DNA of 51,672 nucleotides, from contig JAQGNU010000019.1 of assembly GCA_028291645.1 (NCBI GenBank), forward strand, positions 1-51,672. Reading direction: 5' to 3'. The notes beneath the pieces were generated by a model that worked only from the letters and a program-made list of their open reading frames with translations, had not been told where the DNA came from and searched no databases. This document shows, in pieces, positions 23,885 to 32,386 of the stretch. The first letter of the stretch is position 1. Every line of letters starts with the position of its first letter. Position numbers and translations under genes: made by a program. Origin of the DNA: Nevskia sp. (GTDB lineage Bacteria; Pseudomonadota; Gammaproteobacteria; Nevskiales; Nevskiaceae).

Positions 23885-26260
23885 ATGAATCAGTTGACAC
23901 GCAAACTGGCGGTGTTCGCCTGTGCCTGTTCGTTCAGCGCATTGGCCTTTGCATCTGCCGCACGCCCGGTCGTCACCTCGGCCGCTGTTCAGCCAGTTCT
24001 TCGGCAAGTCTTGGGCGCACCGGTACTCGGGAAAGATCGCAACGACGCGCGCCTAGTTAAATTCGATGCGACGCTGAACAAGCTCTACAAGCAATCGAGC
24101 CAAGCCGGCAAGGCGACGACCACCGCGGCGATGAAGTTGTCGACACCGCAAGCGCGTCTGCGCAGCGATGTGCCGCGCGCAACCCCTTCGGTGTTGGTCG
24201 ACATCACGGTCAAAGGCAATCCAGCGGCTGTTAAGGCACAGCTGGCCAAGCTCGATCTGCGCAATAGTTCGGTTTTCTCGAACCTGATTTCCGGTTGGCT
24301 GCCGGTCGATCATCTGACCGATGCGGCGGCACTCGGCGGCGTGCATTTCATGCGCGCCTCGCTGGCGCACACGCATACTGGCAGCGTCGTGACCCAGGGT
24401 GACCATACGCAGCGCAGCGACTTGGTCCGCGCGTCGACGCTGGTCCCCGGCCTGCTCGGGAGCGGCGTTACCGTCGGCGTACTATCGGATAGCTTCAATT
24501 GCCTGGACGGCTACGCAGCGGACGTCACCAGCGGCGATCTGCCGGCCGACGTCAACGTCATCTCGGAAGACGGCGGCACCGAGGCTGATCCGACGACCTG
24601 CGATCCCAATGCTGGCGGCACCGATGAAGGCCGCGCGATGGCGCAGGTCATCTACGACATCGCGCCCGGCAGCAAACTGGCGTTCTACACCGCGTTCAAT
24701 GGCGAAGCCGATTTTGCCAACGGCATTCTCGCGCTGGCGGCGGCGGGCGCCAAGGTCATCACCGACGACGTCGGCTATTTCGATGAACCGGTATTCCAGG
24801 ACGGCATCGTCGCGCAGGCGATCGACCAGGTTAAGGCGCAGGGCGTCGCCTACTTCTCGTCCGCTGGCAACAACGCCCAGCAGTCGTGGGAAGGCACGTG
24901 GAAGGATTCCGGCACCGTCGGTGCGCCTGGAACTGCCAATGAAGGTGAAAAAATCATGACCTTCACCGGCAGCGATGGCAGCACCAGCAACTTCCTGCCG
25001 ATCCAGTACTTCCCAGCGCAGTACGTCCTGACCACGCTTTTGCTGTGGGATCAGCCGTACGTGACCGGCGCGCCCGACAGCGGTGGCGCGACCAGCGCGC
25101 TCGATATCTGCGCGACCGACGAGAACGGCGTGGTGCTGACCGAAACCGATCCCGACAGCGGCGACGTCTTTGCAATCTGCTCCGGCCCCACCGTAGTCGG
25201 TTCGGACGCTTGGAACGGCGTTCAGTATGCGACCCCCGGCACCGATTTCGGCGGTTTCCAGATCAGTCTCGCCGGGGGCACTCCGCCGCCGAATCACCTG
25301 AAGATCATTTTCGCCGACGACGGCTTCGGCACGCAGGCACTCGATCCGTTTGCGACTTATAGCGGCACGGTCCAGGGACATCCGGGTGCTGCGGGCGCGG
25401 CGGCGATCGGTGCGACCTACTGGCGCCACACGCCGCTGTGCAGCGCCACGCTTTATCCGAAGTACGAACTCGAAGCGTTCTCGTCCTCCGGTGGCGATCC
25501 AATTCTGTTCGACGTCAACGGTGTCGCGCTGGCGACACCGGTCACGCGTCAGAAGCCGAATTTCGTCGCGCCGGATGGCGGCGCCACGACCTTCTTCGGT
25601 AGCGATACCGGCGCTGCGGTGATTGGCGGAACCGACCCCTCGTGCAACATCCCCGCGCATTCCTTCCTGTTCCGCGGCACCTCCGAAGCGGCTCCGCATG
25701 CGGCCGGCGTGGCAGCGCTGTTGTTGCAGGCCCAGCCGACGATCACACCCGATGCGATTTACGCCGCCCTGTCTGCATCAGCGATCGACATGACTGCGGA
25801 CGGTGTCGATTTCGATTCCGGTTATGGCTTCATCCAGGCCGACACCGCACTCGCGTTGATAACGCCGATCGCGACGCTCTCGACGCCGGCGCTGATCTTC
25901 AACCAGAAGCGTCAGACCGAATCGGGGTATACCGCCGCGCAAGCCGTAACGCTGACCAACACCGGTGAGGGTGCGCTGGTCATCAGCGGCATTTCAACCA
26001 TCGGCGAATTTCAGCAGAGCAACGACTGCCCAGCATCTTTGGCAGCCGGCGCAAGCTGCAATTTGTCGGTCAGCATGTCGACGTCGCTCGACTCACTGAG
26101 CAAGTCTGGCAGTCTGGTGATCACGTCGAATACATTAGGCGGCACGTCAACGGTCGCCCTCAGCGGCACCATCAGCGGCGGCGGCGGCATGCCGTTCTGG
26201 CTGTTGCTGCCCGGCCTGGCGGCATTTGCCGCGCGGCGCCGCAAGCAGCAGCAGCAGTAA
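23885..26260 (+). CDS. Exported S8-type (subtilase-fold) protease with altered triad and GlyGly-CTERM-like tail
   Basis: A 791-residue protein: signal peptide (1-24), propeptide-like region (about 30-180), subtilase-fold domain (about 190-660), a beta-sandwich domain of the choice-of-anchor/ASPM-SPD2 type (about 665-765), then Gly4, a hydrophobic stretch (769-782) and an ARRRK tail. Visible catalytic positions are Asp202 in VLSDSF and Ser600 in RGTSEAAPHAAG; oxyanion Asn is in SSAGNN (about 329). Where His of HGT is expected, the sequence is TDEGRAMAQ with Glu248. This Glu-variant occurs in a subgroup of S8-like proteins from memory. It may use an Asp-Glu-Ser arrangement or be inactive. GGGAG supports the ATG at 23885. 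Confidence 0.85.
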   Translation: MNQLTRKLAVFACACSFSALAFASAARPVVTSAAVQPVLRQVLGAPVLGKDRNDARLVKFDATLNKLYKQSSQAGKATTTAAMKLSTPQARLRSDVPRATPSVLVDITVKGNPAAVKAQLAKLDLRNSSVFSNLISGWLPVDHLTDAAALGGVHFMRASLAHTHTGSVVTQGDHTQRSDLVRASTLVPGLLGSGVTVGVLSDSFNCLDGYAADVTSGDLPADVNVISEDGGTEADPTTCDPNAGGTDEGRAMAQVIYDIAPGSKLAFYTAFNGEADFANGILALAAAGAKVITDDVGYFDEPVFQDGIVAQAIDQVKAQGVAYFSSAGNNAQQSWEGTWKDSGTVGAPGTANEGEKIMTFTGSDGSTSNFLPIQYFPAQYVLTTLLLWDQPYVTGAPDSGGATSALDICATDENGVVLTETDPDSGDVFAICSGPTVVGSDAWNGVQYATPGTDFGGFQISLAGGTPPPNHLKIIFADDGFGTQALDPFATYSGTVQGHPGAAGAAAIGATYWRHTPLCSATLYPKYELEAFSSSGGDPILFDVNGVALATPVTRQKPNFVAPDGGATTFFGSDTGAAVIGGTDPSCNIPAHSFLFRGTSEAAPHAAGVAALLLQAQPTITPDAIYAALSASAIDMTADGVDFDSGYGFIQADTALALITPIATLSTPALIFNQKRQTESGYTAAQAVTLTNTGEGALVISGISTIGEFQQSNDCPASLAAGASCNLSVSMSTSLDSLSKSGSLVITSNTLGGTSTVALSGTISGGGGMPFWLLLPGLAAFAARRRKQQQQ

Positions 26261-26274
26261 ACGCGGTCTGAATT

Positions 26275-26307
26275 AAAAAGCCCCGGGAAAGCCCCGGGGC
26301 TTTTTTT
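26275..26307. terminator. Bidirectional rho-independent terminator
   Basis: AAAAAGCCCCGGG, short loop, CCCGGGGCTTTTTTT. The A and T runs flank an 8-bp all-GC stem, so it can end transcripts from both the protease and the convergent DUF423 gene. Confidence 0.95.
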
Positions 26308-26324
26308 GCGATACGGGTCGACGA

Positions 26325-26699
26325 TTACGGCGCCGACGGCCTCAAGGCGCTGACTGCCAGCGTGACCCAGCCGATCATCAGCAGCACGCCGCCGAACGGC
26401 GCCAGCGTCGCATGCACACCGGCGAGTGCCAAGGCGTAGAGACTGCCGCAAAACAACAACACGCCGAGTGCGAAACACGCGCCCGAGATCTTCAACCAGA
26501 TCGATGCACGCGACTGCGCCACTACACCGGCGCCGACCAGCGCCAACGCGTGATAGAAGTGGTAGCTGTTGGCGGTGCGATACAGCGCCATGACTTCGTC
26601 GGTCGCGTGCGCCTTCAGCGCATGCGCGCCGATGGCGCCCAGTACGACTGCGAGAAATCCATACAGCCCGCCGAGCGCAATGCAGAATTTTCCGCTCAT
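26325..26699 (-). CDS. DUF423 small membrane protein
   Basis: A 124-residue protein with four predicted TM helices (about 5-23, 47-62, 69-92, 98-118). The N-terminal G-x-x-x-F-L-A-V-V-L-G-A-I-G-A-H-A-L pattern, followed by TANSYHFYHALALV, is diagnostic of DUF423 (YgdD-like). It lies in the inner membrane, function unknown. Its ATG overlaps the stop of the upstream saccharopine-dehydrogenase-like gene (ATGA), so it is translationally coupled. Confidence 0.9.
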   Translation of the reverse strand: MSGKFCIALGGLYGFLAVVLGAIGAHALKAHATDEVMALYRTANSYHFYHALALVGAGVVAQSRASIWLKISGACFALGVLLFCGSLYALALAGVHATLAPFGGVLLMIGWVTLAVSALRPSAP

Positions 26700-27874
26700 A
26701 TTTCTTTGACCTCGTCGAACCGGATGCCGGCACCTCGCAGACGCGCCAGCAGGTGATCGCCCATTGCCGCTGCCGGCGTCAGTTGCCCGGCACGTGGCGG
26801 CAGATCGTCGAACGCCAGCGACAGCGCCGACTCCGCCAACATCTTCGACGTCTCGCTGTAGCCGGGATCGCCACCGCTGACTTCGGTGACCACGCGCTGG
26901 CCGCCGCCTTCGCCGACGAAACGCACGCGAAACCATGATTTCTCGCGGCGTTGTGGCGTCGGTCCGTCGCCCGGATTTTTCTTCGCCAGCAGCCAGCGTC
27001 GCGTCGGTGCGAATTGCGCCAGCGATACCAGCGTGCCGATCCCGCCGAGCAGCCCTATCACCGTGCTGAGCTTGCGCACCTGGATGAAATGACCGTAGCG
27101 GAAATCCGGACCATAGCGATCCAGCACCGCGGCGCTACGCCGCACGATGTCCGGATCGATGCTCGGAAATGGCACCAACCAGGTTTTCAGCTGGGCGTCG
27201 TGGCGAATGCGCAGCGGCGTCGAACCGATGCGTCGTCCTGCCGGCCGCGCCTCCAGACGCAGACGCTCGCGATGCAGCTTGGCGGTTTCGCGCAAACGAC
27301 TGAAGGCATTGATCGCCGAGTGGTAGGTGCCGCCGGAAAATTCGGCGGATACCTTCACATAGCCCTCGACCTTTAACGGCACATCGGCCGGCAGACGTTG
27401 AACGGTGAAATAAACGCCGAGGTCGTGCGGGATGCTGTCGAAACCACAACAATGCACCAGGCGTGCACCGCTAGCGAGCGCGGTCTGCTGGTAACGCAGC
27501 CACATCAGATCGACGAACTCCGGTTCACCGGTGAGGTCGGCGTAATGCGTGCCCGCAGCCGCGCAGGCCGCAACCAGCGGTTCGCCGTAGCGGATATAGG
27601 GACCAACCGTCGTCACCACCACCCGCGTCGACTGCGCCAGTTTTTGCAAGGCGTCGGCGTCCGCCGCGTCGACTTCCAACAGCGGCAACGCGGCGAGCGC
27701 CGGGTTTTCCGCTGCGAGCCGCTCACGCACGCCCTCCAACTTGGATCGACTGCGCCCAGCCAAGGCCCAGCGGGCGCCGATCGGTGCGTGACGCGCAAGA
27801 TATTGCGCCGTGAGGCCGCCGGTGAAGCCGGTGGCGCCAAATAGAATCAAGTCGAACTGGCGATCGGCAGACAC
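26696..27874 (-). CDS. Saccharopine-dehydrogenase-like (trans-acting enoyl-reductase type) protein
   Basis: A 392-residue NAD(P)-dependent protein. The N-terminal Rossmann motif is LFGATGFTG (about 10-18), followed by ALAGRSRSKLEGV and VVTTVGPYIRYGEPLVAACA, then CGFDSIPHDLGV. This layout is that of saccharopine reductase-like proteins and mycobacterial trans-acting enoyl reductases; it is probably a lipid or polyketide-related reductase rather than lysine metabolism. GTG 27874 has GAGG 7 bases upstream and starts right before the Rossmann strand. The ATG at 27967 would add 31 low-complexity residues. It overlaps DUF423. Confidence 0.82.
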   Translation of the reverse strand: MSADRQFDLILFGATGFTGGLTAQYLARHAPIGARWALAGRSRSKLEGVRERLAAENPALAALPLLEVDAADADALQKLAQSTRVVVTTVGPYIRYGEPLVAACAAAGTHYADLTGEPEFVDLMWLRYQQTALASGARLVHCCGFDSIPHDLGVYFTVQRLPADVPLKVEGYVKVSAEFSGGTYHSAINAFSRLRETAKLHRERLRLEARPAGRRIGSTPLRIRHDAQLKTWLVPFPSIDPDIVRRSAAVLDRYGPDFRYGHFIQVRKLSTVIGLLGGIGTLVSLAQFAPTRRWLLAKKNPGDGPTPQRREKSWFRVRFVGEGGGQRVVTEVSGGDPGYSETSKMLAESALSLAFDDLPPRAGQLTPAAAMGDHLLARLRGAGIRFDEVKEI

Positions 27875-28102
27875 GGCACGCCTCGGTGGTGACGAAGCGG
27901 GCAGCTTAGAGCCTGTAGCGGAATGATTCACCTTGGCGTTGCCGCCAAGGTTTTGGGTGGCGGACACGCCAGCGTCGCGACCGAAGACAGCCGTGCGAGA
28001 ACGACCCCCGGCAACCGCCGCTTACAAGGACATGTGCAGCGAGCGCTTGCCTAACAAAGCACTGCTTCGCCAAGCCACAAGGGCACAGCCCTCCCGTAAG
28101 AC

Positions 28103-28133
28103 GCCGAACGCAGCGGCTTATTCAGCGGTTCCG
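28103..28133. repeat. Decayed right end of the MITE family
   Basis: GCCGAACGCAGCGGCTTATT followed by CAGCGGTTCCG matches the last 31 bases of the 145-bp element with four differences. The left end and interior are not recognisable in 27875-28100, which holds nothing else I can name. It lies just after the stop of the minus-strand GT9 gene. Confidence 0.6.
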
Positions 28134-28139
28134 CAGCTG

Positions 28140-29273
28140 CTAAACGAATACGCCGGCAAGCTCACCGGATCCGGCACCATCGCCCTGATGCCAATCAGCT
28201 TCCAAAGGCCGCGCCAATTGCGGCGCTGGCGGTTCCATACCGAGCAGCCCTAGCGCCTGCCCGACGATTGCGGCGATAGCCATCGCGGGGTCCTGCATCG
28301 CATCGATAACGACCGTCGCATGTTGTGGCCCGCTCGGCGCCCATTGAATGATCGAGCCTGGGTGCAAGAACCAACTGACCGATGCGGTGCCGACTAGCCA
28401 CGCGAGGTGCATCGAACCGGTATCGCCACTCAAGTGCAAGGCCGCACTCTGAATCACTGCGCATAGCTGCGGAATATCGAGTGTGCCGCTGAAACTTTTC
28501 CAGGGCTCAAATGGTAGTGCCGCCAGGAGTTCGTCAAGTGCAAGGCATTCGCGCGCATTCGACGCACATGAAATCACCAATCGAGTTTGCGGCGTTTGCT
28601 GATGCAGACGCGTGAGCATCTCGACCATCTGCGGCAGCGGCATCTGTTTATGCAGGCCGCGCGTGAAGGGACTGACGTGGATGTAGCGCGGCCGATTCGT
28701 TTCAGTCAGACCAAGCGTGCGTGCAATATCCGGTTGCCAGTTGAGACGAAACTCGGGCGCTGCAGTTTCGAGTCCGGCCTGTGCCAGGCATTTCCATCGC
28801 TGCAGGTACATCGGCTCCTGCCGGAATGGATGCTCGACGACATCGGTACTCAGCGCATGCCAGCCATACCGCGGCTTGAGATCACCCGGCTTGCGCACCA
28901 GGCGCCGTTTTGCACCGCTGATCCAGCCCACCGCAGAGGCATAGTCCGAGCCGACCAGATTGATGACAACATCGTAGTGCTGCGCGCGCAGCATGCGCGC
29001 AACATTCAGCTGGTAGCGGAACGCGTGCAGATGACCGCGGCTATACGGCAGCACGCGATCGATCCACGGCGCCAAGTCCAACAAGCCGGCATAACTCTTT
29101 AGCGCCAGGCAGTGCAACTCCGCATCTGGATAAGCGCAGCGCACCGCCCACATCGCGGGTAAAGAATGCACCAGATCGCCCAGACCGGCGATTTCGATGA
29201 TCAGCACTCGCTTGGCCGTGCGCGTAGACACAGCGAAGTCCGCTGTGGCGCGGTGATACGTTTTGCTCGACAC
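28140..29273 (-). CDS. Glycosyltransferase family 9 (heptosyltransferase-like)
   Basis: A 377-residue GT-B enzyme of the ADP-heptose:LPS heptosyltransferase family, cytoplasmic face of the inner membrane. The N-terminal strand is RVLIIEIAGLGDLVHSLPAM (22-41), the family opening with GD. C-terminally, HLSGDTGSMHLAWLVG (about 281-296) is the nucleotide-sugar-binding signature with D-x-G-x-x-H. A distinctive central HVSPFTRGLHKQMP replaces the usual K-x-W-P motif. No waa/rfa cluster is adjacent, so its acceptor may be LPS core or another glycan. GTG at 29273 is the first start in frame; an internal GTG at 29228 is possible. Confidence 0.88.
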   Translation of the reverse strand: MSSKTYHRATADFAVSTRTAKRVLIIEIAGLGDLVHSLPAMWAVRCAYPDAELHCLALKSYAGLLDLAPWIDRVLPYSRGHLHAFRYQLNVARMLRAQHYDVVINLVGSDYASAVGWISGAKRRLVRKPGDLKPRYGWHALSTDVVEHPFRQEPMYLQRWKCLAQAGLETAAPEFRLNWQPDIARTLGLTETNRPRYIHVSPFTRGLHKQMPLPQMVEMLTRLHQQTPQTRLVISCASNARECLALDELLAALPFEPWKSFSGTLDIPQLCAVIQSAALHLSGDTGSMHLAWLVGTASVSWFLHPGSIIQWAPSGPQHATVVIDAMQDPAMAIAAIVGQALGLLGMEPPAPQLARPLEADWHQGDGAGSGELAGVFV

Positions 29274-29477
29274 AGTCGTCCCAAAGAGTGGGCATTGTGG
29301 CGAACTTACGCGCGCAGTATTAAGCGACGCTTAAAGCGAATTCAGATTTTCAAGCAGGTCGCTGGCGAAGCTGCAGATGGAGATTTAGCGCTGAATCCGC
29401 GACCCAACGCGACGACAAATGCTCGGCCGGCACGCGGTTGTCACGAAAAGAGGCGGGCTCCGGCGATCTCGATTCAA

Positions 29478-29501
29478 GTAAGAAGGGCGCGTACCGCGCC
29501 C
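29478..29501 (-). terminator. Rho-independent terminator for the HiPIP gene
   Basis: Read on the minus strand, GGGCGCG, three-base loop, CGCGCCC followed by TTCTTA. A 7-bp GC stem, 10 bases after the HiPIP stop. Confidence 0.8.
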
Positions 29502-29511
29502 TCCAGCGGCC

Positions 29512-29832
29512 TTAAGTTTTGGCCACCCACGATGCGCAGAGTCCCGCCGCCTTCACCTGCTTGCCCGGGAAGATCGCGCAGCCACCCTGCGCCGATCCGG
29601 CAGCGCCCTGATACAGCGAGCAATTGCCGCAATGGCTGCCCGGCTTGGCGCCGGAGAATTTGCTGGCATCCTCGACATACTTCAGCGCTTTCGCGGTGGG
29701 ATCGTCGGGCGTGACCAGCGGGTCCGCGGCAAACGCTGTGCCGAATTGAGTGGCTGCAAGCGGGAGGAGTACGGCGCCCGTCGCTACATTCTTCAGAAGG
29801 CGGCGCCGCGACAAATCAGTCTTTCCGTTCAT
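29512..29832 (-). CDS. High-potential iron-sulfur protein (HiPIP), Tat-exported
   Basis: A periplasmic electron carrier with one [4Fe-4S] cluster cycling 3+/2+. Of 106 residues, a twin-arginine signal SRRRLLK (8-14) with hydrophobic core ends at about 36. The mature protein has four ligand Cys at 68, 71, 85 and 99 in the HiPIP order C-x2-C-x13-GGC-x13-C, with GLCASW at the end. The upstream AAGGA fits ATG 29832. In related bacteria HiPIP feeds respiratory or photosynthetic chains from cytochrome bc1; the window's bc1 gene (petC) is far away but compatible. Confidence 0.95.
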   Translation of the reverse strand: MNGKTDLSRRRLLKNVATGAVLLPLAATQFGTAFAADPLVTPDDPTAKALKYVEDASKFSGAKPGSHCGNCSLYQGAAGSAQGGCAIFPGKQVKAAGLCASWVAKT

Positions 29833-30228
29833 GCCATTTTTCCTTGGTTAATACCGCGAGGGCGACTAGGTAAGGTCCATCGGCGCAGACACTAATTCCA
29901 AATCTGATGCCGGTAAATGCCTTGCATCAAGGACTGCGCCGACAGATTCGCGTCGGATGCACGTTTAGGCGCAACTTTCGCAGTTCTGAGCGCGAATTTG
30001 CACGCTGCTACTCGCATTGGCGTGCGCCGAGTCGACCCTGCGTGCGAATGCGAAAGACTCTCACGTAGCGCAGCGACGCGCGCGCACCGGCCATGCAGAA
30101 TAAATGGTGAAACCACTTATCGACCGACGTCGCGCGAGAACTCGATTGATCGTTTCCAAACCGTACCCTTAGACTTCGCACTGGCCTCGACCATCGAGCG
30201 ACGACGTCGTGCACGACAACCACCGACC
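29833..30228. other. Divergent intergenic region without a recognisable gene
   Basis: About 396 bases between the divergent HiPIP and NAD(P)-binding genes. I see the HiPIP ribosome site and a short hairpin (CCGAC with GTCGG near 29938-29960). There is no convincing promoter pair, repeat or RNA gene. Confidence 0.5.
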
Positions 30229-30888
30229 ATGAAAGTAATTCTGTTTGGCGCGACCGGCATGGTCGGACAAGGCGCATTGCGTGAGTGCCTGTTGGATCCG
30301 GACGTCGACGCCGTGCTGTCGATCGGCCGCACGGCGACGGCTCAGGCGCATCCGAAGCTGCGCCAGCTGACACTTGAGGACCTGTTCGATTATTCAGCGG
30401 TCGAGCACGAGCTGTCGGGCTATGACGCCTGCTTCTTCTGCCTCGGCGTATCGTCCGCCGGCATGCGCGAGGATGCTTATCGGCATATCACCTACGACCT
30501 CACGCTGGCGGCGGCGAGCACGCTGGCGCGGCTCAATCCGGCGATGTGCTTCATCTACGTTTCCGGCGCCGGCACCGACAGCAGCGAGCGCGGTGGCACG
30601 ATGTGGGCACGCGTGAAAGGCGCTACCGAAAACGCGCTGCTGCGGCTTCCATTCGCAGCTGCCTACATGTTCCGTCCAGGCGGCATTCAACCGCTGCACG
30701 GCATTCGCTCGAAAACCAAGGCCTATCGCGTGCTGTATACGCTGACCGCGCCGCTGCTGCCGCTGCTGCGCGCGACGTTGCCGAATCAGGTAACGACCAC
30801 CGAAATCGTCGGCCGCGCGATGCTCAAAGTGGCACGGCAGGGATACCCCAAGCCGGTGCTCGAAGGGAAGGACATCAACGCGGTTTAG
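30229..30888 (+). CDS. NAD(P)H-binding SDR-like epimerase/reductase
   Basis: A 219-residue Rossmann protein opening MKVILFGATGMVGQGALREC, with the GxTGxxG dinucleotide motif at 8-13. Later come CFFCLGVSSAGM and FIYVSGAGTDSSERG, then a helix with ARVKGATENALL that supplies a Lys like the atypical SDR/NmrA-type family. It resembles YbjT/oxidoreductase-like proteins that bind NADPH. Catalysis is uncertain, as the Tyr of YxxxK is not seen (W-A-R-V-K instead). ATG 30229 starts exactly at the Rossmann strand; the longer frame from 29917 lacks any domain. Confidence 0.85.
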   Translation: MKVILFGATGMVGQGALRECLLDPDVDAVLSIGRTATAQAHPKLRQLTLEDLFDYSAVEHELSGYDACFFCLGVSSAGMREDAYRHITYDLTLAAASTLARLNPAMCFIYVSGAGTDSSERGGTMWARVKGATENALLRLPFAAAYMFRPGGIQPLHGIRSKTKAYRVLYTLTAPLLPLLRATLPNQVTTTEIVGRAMLKVARQGYPKPVLEGKDINAV

Positions 30889-31031
30889 CGAGCGCGCTAT
30901 GCCTTGCCTTCCGCGAATGCTCCGTGCCGGGGACCTTTGCGCAGCTTGGTGACGACGCGATCTTGTCGAGCCGTGGCGAACATCTGCGCTTGAGCGATAC
31001 TGATGCTTGGTCTATCGGTTCGAAACAATCC

Positions 31032-31472
31032 ATGACGCCACTCGATTGGAGTCCGTATCTGCACCTGTCGCTCGCGCTGCTGTTGGGTACTGCGATCGGG
31101 CTCGAACGTCTGCTGCGGCACAACCCCGCAGGTCTGCATACCAATGCGTTGGTGGCGCTGGGCTCGGCCGGCTTCGTGATGGCGGGCACGCTGACCAGTG
31201 GCGACAGTCCGACCCGCATTGCTGCGCAGGTGGTCTCCGGCATCGGCTTCCTGTGCGCCGGCGTGATCCTGCGCCACGGCATGACGGTGCGCGGGCTCAA
31301 TACTGCAGCCACGGTATGGTGTTCGTCCGCAGTGGGCGTGCTGGCCGCAGTCGGACTGGTGCCGCTGGCGATCGCATTCGCGCTTGGCGTGGTGCTGACC
31401 AACTTCGTGCTGCATATCATCGAAGCGCGCATTCTGAAAATGCCGGCCTATGCCGCACACAAGAACGATTGA
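31032..31472 (+). CDS. MgtC/SapB-family membrane protein
   Basis: A 146-residue inner-membrane protein with four to five TM segments. The family signature is LLLGTAIGLER near the start, HTNALVALGSAGFV (about 37-50), ARIAAQVVSGIGFLCAGVIL-like core and RGLNTAATVWCSSAVG (about 87-102). MgtC proteins modulate F1Fo ATPase and Mg2+/acid stress in pathogens, but many bacterial members have no proven role. It lacks the C-terminal ACT-like domain of long MgtC. The stop TGA shares its A with the ATG of the next gene (TGATG), so the ParB-like protein is translationally coupled. Confidence 0.9.
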   Translation: MTPLDWSPYLHLSLALLLGTAIGLERLLRHNPAGLHTNALVALGSAGFVMAGTLTSGDSPTRIAAQVVSGIGFLCAGVILRHGMTVRGLNTAATVWCSSAVGVLAAVGLVPLAIAFALGVVLTNFVLHIIEARILKMPAYAAHKND

Positions 31473-32134
31473 TGCCTGTTGAAGTCATGAGCGCGGAAAA
31501 TCTGGGGACATTTCAGATTCAGGGGCCTTTACTCAAAGTTGCGATCGAAGACCTGAGACCGACGCAGATGACGGTCGGCATGCTCGAAGTCGCGGAGAAA
31601 AGCGCCGAGCTGGACAAGGAGCCGAAGGAAAAACGTCACGAGTACTTGGACGCACACCCAGTGCCGGTGGTGCGCGGACCCGGCGGCGGCTTGTATCTGA
31701 TCGATCACCACCATCTGGTACGCGCGCTGTTCGACAGCGGTTTCCATCACGCGGTGTGCGCGATCGTCGCCGATTTATCCGCGGCGACGCTGTCCGAATT
31801 CTGGACGAAGATGGAACGTCAGCACTGGGTCTATCCGTACGATGCGCAGGGCAAGTTGCGTGGCTACACCGCGCTGCCGAAGACTGTCGCCGGGCTGACT
31901 GACGATCCTTACCGCAGTCTCGCCGGCGCGATACGCAAGGCCGGCGGTTACCGCAAAACCACGCCCCCGTTCGCTGAATTTCAGTGGGCCAATTTCCTGC
32001 GCAGCAAGATCGAACTCGGCAGCGGCAGAAAGGCGATTGCTGAAGCAGTCGACGCCGCAGTCGTGATTGCGCATACGGACGCAGCATCGAAATTACCCGG
32101 CTTCATCGCGGCAAGCGCGACCAAGAAGCCATGA
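31472..32134 (+). CDS. ParB-like nuclease-fold protein (ParBc_2 type)
   Basis: A 220-residue protein. The conserved features of this family are a first strand with RPTQMTVGM (about 25-33), PVPVVRGPGGGLYLIDHHHL (about 56-75) and HAVCAIVADLS. These resemble the ParB/sulfiredoxin fold, where a substrate-binding Asp-His-His follows the strand. It is not a chromosome-partitioning ParB: there is no helix-turn-helix and no parA. Biological role unknown. ATG 31472 overlaps the mgtC-like stop by one base; ATG 31487 is an alternative. Confidence 0.75.
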   Translation: MPVEVMSAENLGTFQIQGPLLKVAIEDLRPTQMTVGMLEVAEKSAELDKEPKEKRHEYLDAHPVPVVRGPGGGLYLIDHHHLVRALFDSGFHHAVCAIVADLSAATLSEFWTKMERQHWVYPYDAQGKLRGYTALPKTVAGLTDDPYRSLAGAIRKAGGYRKTTPPFAEFQWANFLRSKIELGSGRKAIAEAVDAAVVIAHTDAASKLPGFIAASATKKP

Positions 32135-32173
32135 GTCTGCGCATCAACACGGACCAGAAAATTTAGGCAGAGC

Positions 32174-32252
32174 TGGTGGAGCCACAGGGATTTGCACCCC
32201 AACCTCGACTGAAATAAACCAGTCGCGCTCTTCTGTGTTGAGCTATGGCCCC
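32174..32252 (-). tRNA. tRNA-like gene with 8-base anticodon loop and encoded CCA
   Basis: Read on the minus strand: acceptor GGGGCCA/TGGCTCC (7 bp, one G-T), linker TA, D-stem GCTC/GAGC with a 9-base loop, anticodon stem CGACTG/CAGTCG (6 bp) closing the 8-base loop GTTTATTT, 4-base variable region AGGT, T-arm TGGGG/CCCTG (two wobbles) with loop TGCAAAT, discriminator A and CCA. The body is 76 bases. The first 14 bases look like tRNA-Ala. Against a standard tRNA: the loop is 8 long, position 37 would be U, and T-loop has G at position 55. Possible anticodons are UUA or UAU depending on register. It may be a degenerate tRNA, a frameshift-type tRNA, or a tRNA-derived integration scar. Confidence 0.55.
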
Positions 32253-32386
32253 GCTGCTTTCGAGCTTGCGAGCAGCTTACGCAGCGAAGCTTGATGCAGG
32301 CTTAACAGATCTCGCCGCAACATGTGCGGCGGATGCCTGCGAAAGAGCGCAAGCCGTCGCTGATTGTTTACGCTCCGTTGCCTCAG

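Noticed and set aside
29917..30228. N-terminal extension of the NAD(P)-binding protein
   Set aside because: The extra 104 codons give Arg/Ala-rich non-domain sequence; the Rossmann strand begins at the ATG at 30229.
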